Source: an uncultured Lachnospiraceae bacterium
GTDB taxonomy: Bacteria > Bacillota > Clostridia > Lachnospirales > Lachnospiraceae
Length of the DNA stretch: 36,924 nt
Direction: 5' to 3'
Assembly (NCBI GenBank): GCA_949471785.1
Contig: CASWRE010000033.1
Span: forward strand, 1 to 36,924
The stretch's first letter is position 1. Every line of letters begins with the position of its first letter. The notes below the pieces were generated by a model. That model saw only the letters and a program-made list of their open reading frames with translations, searched no databases and was not told the origin of the DNA. Position numbers and translations under genes: made by a program. Shown in pieces: positions 33,478-36,924 of the stretch.

Positions 33478-33933
33478 TCAACAAAAAATTTGCAAAACCA
33501 CACTAGTTCCCTCATACATTTCAATATAACCGCACATCAGCGGGTTACGTATATCATTTAATCCGAGAGCATAGTTGATTTCTTCAGCAGTTGCTAACAT
33601 AACCTTTGCATTGTTCTGTACGGGAATATAAATATTATTTGTGTTGCAGACCACTTTAGCAGTTACATAGTTCATTCCAACACGAAGTGTGTTCCCTTCA
33701 GCACTGACATCACCAAAATCACTTGATATAAAATTTGTCAAAAAACTGGCGGCATCAGTGATATGCGCTATATCCTCAATTACACCATAAGAAAACGAAT
33801 TGTTGACGTGCTGCACTTTCACAATATCAAATGGGTTCAAGATAAGTTCGGGAGCTGTCCAAAAAGTAAAATCATCAATGGTTGTTGGTTTCTTTTCTGT
33901 CGCTAATACACGACCTATAATATTATTAGCCAT
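33478..33933 (-). pseudogene. HerA-like ATPase remnant: N-terminal HAS-barrel only
   Basis: A 151-residue product matching the start of HerA-type ATPases: a beta-barrel opening IGRVLATEKKPTTIDDFTFW, then NPFDIVKVQH, GVIEDIAHITDA and GYIEMYEGT. It ends at a TGA just where family members continue into the Walker A ATPase domain (expected about 350-450 further residues), and no ATPase sequence is found before ilvN. The start at 33933 follows GAGGAGG by about 9 nt, inside the end of the NurA-like gene. Loss of the ATPase implies a non-functional translocase, though the barrel could still be made. The deletion probably joined this gene to the ilvN upstream region between 33380 and 33478. Confidence 0.7.
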
Positions 33934-33947
33934 AATCTCTATCCTCC

Positions 33948-35096
33948 TCAAAATAGATGCAGGAACATCTCTGTACTTATGTATCTGCTTTTAACATAGG
34001 ACTCAGTTAAAAATACTGGATATAAGTGGTTTGCCCATCGGCGATCTGTTCCATAACAAGTGGGATTTCGTTCATTAATGATGTTTGCCGAAATTAAATC
34101 TATCACATCACTATCAATACCATTATCAATTTCTTTATCCATCATTATTTTTTCTACTTTTACGACACCATCGAATGGCGTCTGTGTTCTTTTTTTATCC
34201 CGTAAGCGGATATACCATACCCCAAATGGAACATCGCCTAAATATTCTATGTTTTCATACCTTGCAACAGGCGTTCTATGGAAAACTGGTAAGTCTGCAA
34301 TATAATTTGAATTTGGTTTTCCAGTATGGTCAAGGCAGCTTTCTGGATTAAAAGATTTTGAAACACCAACAACCCAACTGTAATTATGTTTGATTTTTTG
34401 CAGAGTTCGCAAGTCCTCCCGTCCAGTTTTCATAATTTCATATTCAAGAGAACCATCTTTCAGCAAATAGGCATCCTGCCCTAACCGTTCGTCCTTAACA
34501 AGTTCAGCCACCATCCGTTTTTCTGCTTCAATCATATAATCTTGAATTTTTGCAACTGCCAGATTATCAAGTTTAGCATCTAACGCTCCAGCCTTAGAGG
34601 TTGAATATGGTAAAATTGCAGAAAAATGAAGATTTAATCGCTTTAGCTCGTCGCTTTGATTAAGTTTTACGACTTTTGAAGCGAAGTAAGCTGCATCGTC
34701 CCACCCGTCTGCATTTGCTTTGTCGGGAAGCGCCAATACTAATTCACGATAAAATCGTTCTTTCTGCATGCGCTTATTATCACGCTTACAGCATCCAATA
34801 CCAATTTGTCCAGCTACAACAGGAAAAACCTGCTTGTTATATGCAATATCATCAACCTTAAAAACGTGACGGGATCCATCAAGGAAATATTTAAAAAGCG
34901 AAGGTTCCCCAACCTCTTGAAGCTGGTCTGCCAACTGTTTTAAATTTATGGAATTTTTCGGAGAACCAGTTTCCCCAGAATCTTTCCACTTTATTATTTT
35001 ATTAGGGTCATCATCATAATCTATGGAAGGCAGACCGATAGAGTCATAGCTATACTTATATGTGTGATAGCTTTTTCCCCTTGTTTCTTTATTCAA
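33948..35096 (-). CDS. NurA-like nuclease of an AbiE-NurA-HerA operon, possibly 5'-frameshifted
   Basis: A 382-residue protein with a NurA-like layout: an N-terminal Asp-Gly-Ser motif (73-75 in FLDGSRHVFKVDD), a following VVAGQIGIGCCKR strand, and a C-terminal region WANHLYPVFLTESYVKSR. NurA nucleases work with the HerA translocase on DNA ends; the next gene is a HerA remnant. The frame can begin only at TTG 35096, with a poor ribosome site. A much better start, ATG 35118 with AAGGAG upstream, reads MAKIMEIIE and then stops at 35089-35091, in another frame. The gene has therefore probably suffered a 1-nt insertion (or 2-nt deletion) near codon 8, or uses re-initiation. The family call is by motif resemblance and context. 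Confidence 0.6.
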   Translation of the reverse strand: MNKETRGKSYHTYKYSYDSIGLPSIDYDDDPNKIIKWKDSGETGSPKNSINLKQLADQLQEVGEPSLFKYFLDGSRHVFKVDDIAYNKQVFPVVAGQIGIGCCKRDNKRMQKERFYRELVLALPDKANADGWDDAAYFASKVVKLNQSDELKRLNLHFSAILPYSTSKAGALDAKLDNLAVAKIQDYMIEAEKRMVAELVKDERLGQDAYLLKDGSLEYEIMKTGREDLRTLQKIKHNYSWVVGVSKSFNPESCLDHTGKPNSNYIADLPVFHRTPVARYENIEYLGDVPFGVWYIRLRDKKRTQTPFDGVVKVEKIMMDKEIDNGIDSDVIDLISANIINERNPTCYGTDRRWANHLYPVFLTESYVKSRYISTEMFLHLF

Positions 35097-35110
35097 TAAT
35101 TTCCATTATT

Positions 35111-36028
35111 TTAGCCATATGAAACTCCTTTTTTTCGCCATTCATTTACCGAGGAAATCCAGTGCTCGGTTAGATCATTATCGGTAACAGCCGCCATAAA
35201 CGGCTTGGCGAGGAAATTGTTTATCTTTCTCAAAACAATTCCATAATCCTCTGTATCCGTATCAATTTTTCGGCAAAATGCGTTCCACTTCTTCTGCATG
35301 GCTTCGTCATTTACAAACCCTATTACCTGTTCAAACTGTCCAACCGTAAAGACATGTCCACGATTTTCAAAGGTCTTTTTTAAAGCCTTTGTAAGTGTAG
35401 CGCCGTCGAAATCAAATCTATTTGCAAGGTAGTAGATGTCATAGTAGTCCTTCATTCTACTGGAGAACTCCATTAAGCTGAGTATTGCGTCTATCTTTTC
35501 TGCAATTGTTGTTTCAAGTGAATAAGTGTTCACTGTGGGAGCAAGAAAATTATCAAGCTGCGTGGGGATTTTTCGTTTTTCTTGTTTTGGCACAATGACA
35601 TCGCCAACACCAAAATCAATACTGAATGGTGTTCTGGTATTTTTAATTCTCGCCACAATGGAAACCCCGATACCAGCATACTTTTTTGCAACAGCAATCG
35701 GTGCAATTTCTTTGATTTCAAAGCCAATAAAATCATTTCCTGTAGATGTTCCGATGATTTCTTCTAATACAGGTTTCAATTCTTCGGGCGTATTTGGTAC
35801 TTTCCGAAGAAGGAAATCAACATCCACTGTGACACGGCTGTCAAAATTGGTAACAGAATAAATAAACAGACCGCCTTTGAGAATGAGATTATCAGCGTAT
35901 TTGGATTTCTCTAAACGACGTAAGAACTCCTCCTGGCAGAAGAGCTGCAGACAGAGCTGATAAGTTCTGCCGCTTTCAGCGGCTTTGTTTTTCAATCTTG
36001 CAAGCACAGACGCAGCTATATCAGCCAT
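35111..36028 (-). CDS. AbiEii/AbiGii-family nucleotidyltransferase toxin
   Basis: A 305-residue nucleotidyltransferase of the AbiE toxin-antitoxin and phage-abortive system. The signature is LKGGLFIYSV (50-59) with VTVDVDF (67-72) carrying the paired catalytic aspartates 69 and 71. Later come SIDFGVGD and the family segment TIAEKIDAILSL...SRMKDYYDIYYL. The toxin is thought to transfer nucleotides to tRNA or related targets. The ATG follows GGAGGT by 8 nt. It overlaps AbiEi by 8 bp, and the ATGGCTAA at its end contains the best start of the NurA-like gene. All key residues appear intact. Confidence 0.9.
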   Translation of the reverse strand: MADIAASVLARLKNKAAESGRTYQLCLQLFCQEEFLRRLEKSKYADNLILKGGLFIYSVTNFDSRVTVDVDFLLRKVPNTPEELKPVLEEIIGTSTGNDFIGFEIKEIAPIAVAKKYAGIGVSIVARIKNTRTPFSIDFGVGDVIVPKQEKRKIPTQLDNFLAPTVNTYSLETTIAEKIDAILSLMEFSSRMKDYYDIYYLANRFDFDGATLTKALKKTFENRGHVFTVGQFEQVIGFVNDEAMQKKWNAFCRKIDTDTEDYGIVLRKINNFLAKPFMAAVTDNDLTEHWISSVNEWRKKGVSYG

Positions 36029-36647
36029 TCAAAAGCACCTCCATTATATTCATAACTTTTGTATAAAGTTTCATTTCTTTTGCATACATGGAAAGATTTA
36101 CCAGGTTTTTGTTATTATCAATGGCATAGGCATTGACCGCTTTATTGAAAATTTCATTGTCCAATTTTGTGCGATATTTGAAACAATCACAGAGCGTCCG
36201 CTCACGGTCATAAACTGCCAGAGAAATGCCATTAAAATTATCGATTGTCTTACCCACATTCAAAAAATTCTTTTGGATAAAGTATGGTTTCAAGGGTATT
36301 TCCTGCACCCGTTTTACTGTTCTTGAGGCTGTCCGCGGTACTGCAACCGACCATTTACGAGGACAAAAATCGCTATACCCATAATGAAATAGAGCAGATT
36401 CTACGCAGATGATTCCTCTTGGAAGCATTTCTTTTAATATTTGTTCATCTGTCACGAGGGCATTTTGAGGAAGCTGATAAAAGCCACGGCGGATTCTCTC
36501 TATAACGCCTTCTTTACAGAGTGCGGCTACTTCATAATTTTTAATTCCGTTTAAAACAAAGTCCGATGTTTTTGCTATGCCGCCTTTATTTAAAATTACT
36601 TTTCTTGCAAGTTCCCTTTTATTCAAATAAACACCAACTTTCTGCAC
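36021..36647 (-). CDS. AbiEi-family antitoxin (type IV toxin-antitoxin)
   Basis: A 208-residue protein with an N-terminal winged helix (GGIAKTSDFVLNGIKNYEVAALCKEGVIERIRRGFYQL) and a C-terminal domain (GIICVESALFHYGY, VYDRERTLCDCFKYR) typical of AbiEi antitoxins, which autorepress the operon and block AbiEii. The frame opens at GTG 36647 without a clear ribosome site; TTG 36626 is an alternative. A strong promoter lies about 25 bp upstream, so a near-leaderless or weakly initiated message is possible. First gene of the AbiE-NurA-HerA operon. Confidence 0.87.
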   Translation of the reverse strand: MQKVGVYLNKRELARKVILNKGGIAKTSDFVLNGIKNYEVAALCKEGVIERIRRGFYQLPQNALVTDEQILKEMLPRGIICVESALFHYGYSDFCPRKWSVAVPRTASRTVKRVQEIPLKPYFIQKNFLNVGKTIDNFNGISLAVYDRERTLCDCFKYRTKLDNEIFNKAVNAYAIDNNKNLVNLSMYAKEMKLYTKVMNIMEVLLNG

Positions 36648-36673
36648 GCAAAACGCTTTGATTGTATGCTTTT

Positions 36674-36702
36674 ATTATATAGAAATGTAAAACAAATTTC
36701 AA
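36674..36702 (-). promoter_or_regulatory. Sigma-A promoter of the abiE operon
   Basis: On the minus strand, TTGAAA (36702-36697), 17-bp spacer, TATAAT (36679-36674). Transcription should start near 36667, only about 20 nt before the GTG start. Confidence 0.75.
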
Positions 36703-36760
36703 TAGTTTTAGGCAGGCATTTTACAAAAGTTGCGTGCTGTTTGTAATGCCATATTTTATA

Positions 36761-36802
36761 AAAATCAGAGGATAAGACATTTCATCCCTATCCTCTGATT
36801 TT
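36761..36802. terminator. Bidirectional intrinsic terminator
   Basis: A perfect 14-bp stem, AAAATCAGAGGATA (36761-36774) with TATCCTCTGATTTT (36789-36802), and a 14-nt loop. A and T ends suit both directions. It separates the abiE operon from whatever enters from the right on the minus strand. Confidence 0.88.
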
Positions 36803-36808
36803 AATTCT

Positions 36809-36924
36809 TTATATGTAAATAATTTCCTTGTTCACAATTTCCCTAACATTAGCCCTTATATTATTAAGCTTTCCTAAAATCCAAACTTAGGAGAAATCCA
36901 AACTTTTCTGAAAATGGCTTGATA
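36809..36924 (-). other. Possible 3' end of a gene entering from the right, with an 18-bp tandem duplication
   Basis: A 25-codon stretch with protein-like composition (ending VNKEIIYI, stop at 36809-36811) sits just before the terminator. Upstream in that frame is a TAA (36887-36889) inside an imperfect 18-bp tandem repeat (AAATCCAAACTT at 36878-36889 and 36896-36907). It may be a frame-disrupted gene end, but there is too little sequence to identify. Confidence 0.3.

Noticed and set aside
33278..33484. 68-codon minus-strand frame overlapping the ilvN start and the ilvN promoter
   Set aside because: It contains the ilvN -35 and -10 boxes, has no ribosome site and resembles no family. It is likely chance reading across a deletion junction.

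Overview
The window looks like a chromosomal segment of a spore-forming Clostridia, most likely Lachnospiraceae. The evidence is the cysE-cysS-mrnC-rlmB-sigH block, T-box leaders on amino-acid genes, a class 1B PyrD/PyrK pair, a lone cold-shock gene, DUF2148 and DegV proteins, strong AGGAGG ribosome sites and near-consensus sigma-A promoters. The family-level assignment is inferred from protein resemblance only. Nearly all genes are on the minus strand; only the transposase, the cold-shock gene and the DUF5721-like gene read on the plus strand.

Left edge (1-3034) is a scarred accessory zone. It holds the 3' part of an IS256-family transposase, a nested inverted repeat, an orphan membrane-anchored sugar-binding-like protein, a gene-free stretch with paired operator-like dyads, and the tail of an ABC-2 permease that begins directly at the pyrD stop codon.

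Core (3035-33312) is housekeeping and biosynthesis: pyrC-pyrF-pyrK-pyrD (dihydroorotate formation, its oxidation and the final decarboxylation to UMP; pyrB and pyrE are not here); a cold-shock gene with a long structured leader; small membrane, DegV and lipoprotein genes; citrate synthase; a DUF5721-like gene; htpG with two charged insertions; a HAD phosphatase; a MocR-type regulator; glnS; a metal-exporter-like membrane protein; tRNA-Thr; then, in transcription order, cysE-cysS-mrnC-rlmB-sigH behind a Cys T-box; a complete trpEGDCFBA operon behind a Trp T-box; tRNA-Met; a DUF2148 protein; and ilvN-ilvC without ilvB.

The regulatory DNA is unusually rich. The trp leader carries two terminators whose arms can pair with each other, and it begins about 20 bp after a tRNA-Met gene with no visible promoter between. 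The cysE promoter has its -35 box in the loop of a perfect inverted repeat. The ilvN promoter has a 14-bp palindrome as its spacer. A CIRCE-like element or terminator sits just upstream of the htpG promoter. The cold-shock leader contains a terminator-like hairpin.

Right edge (33478-36924) is an AT-rich defence-like operon: AbiEi antitoxin, AbiEii nucleotidyltransferase toxin, a NurA-like nuclease and the N-terminal barrel of a HerA-like ATPase. The HerA-like gene stops before its ATPase domain, and the NurA-like gene has signs of a 5' frameshift, so this copy looks like a decaying version of a four-gene AbiE-NurA-HerA cassette. That cassette is the best candidate here for an under-described system.
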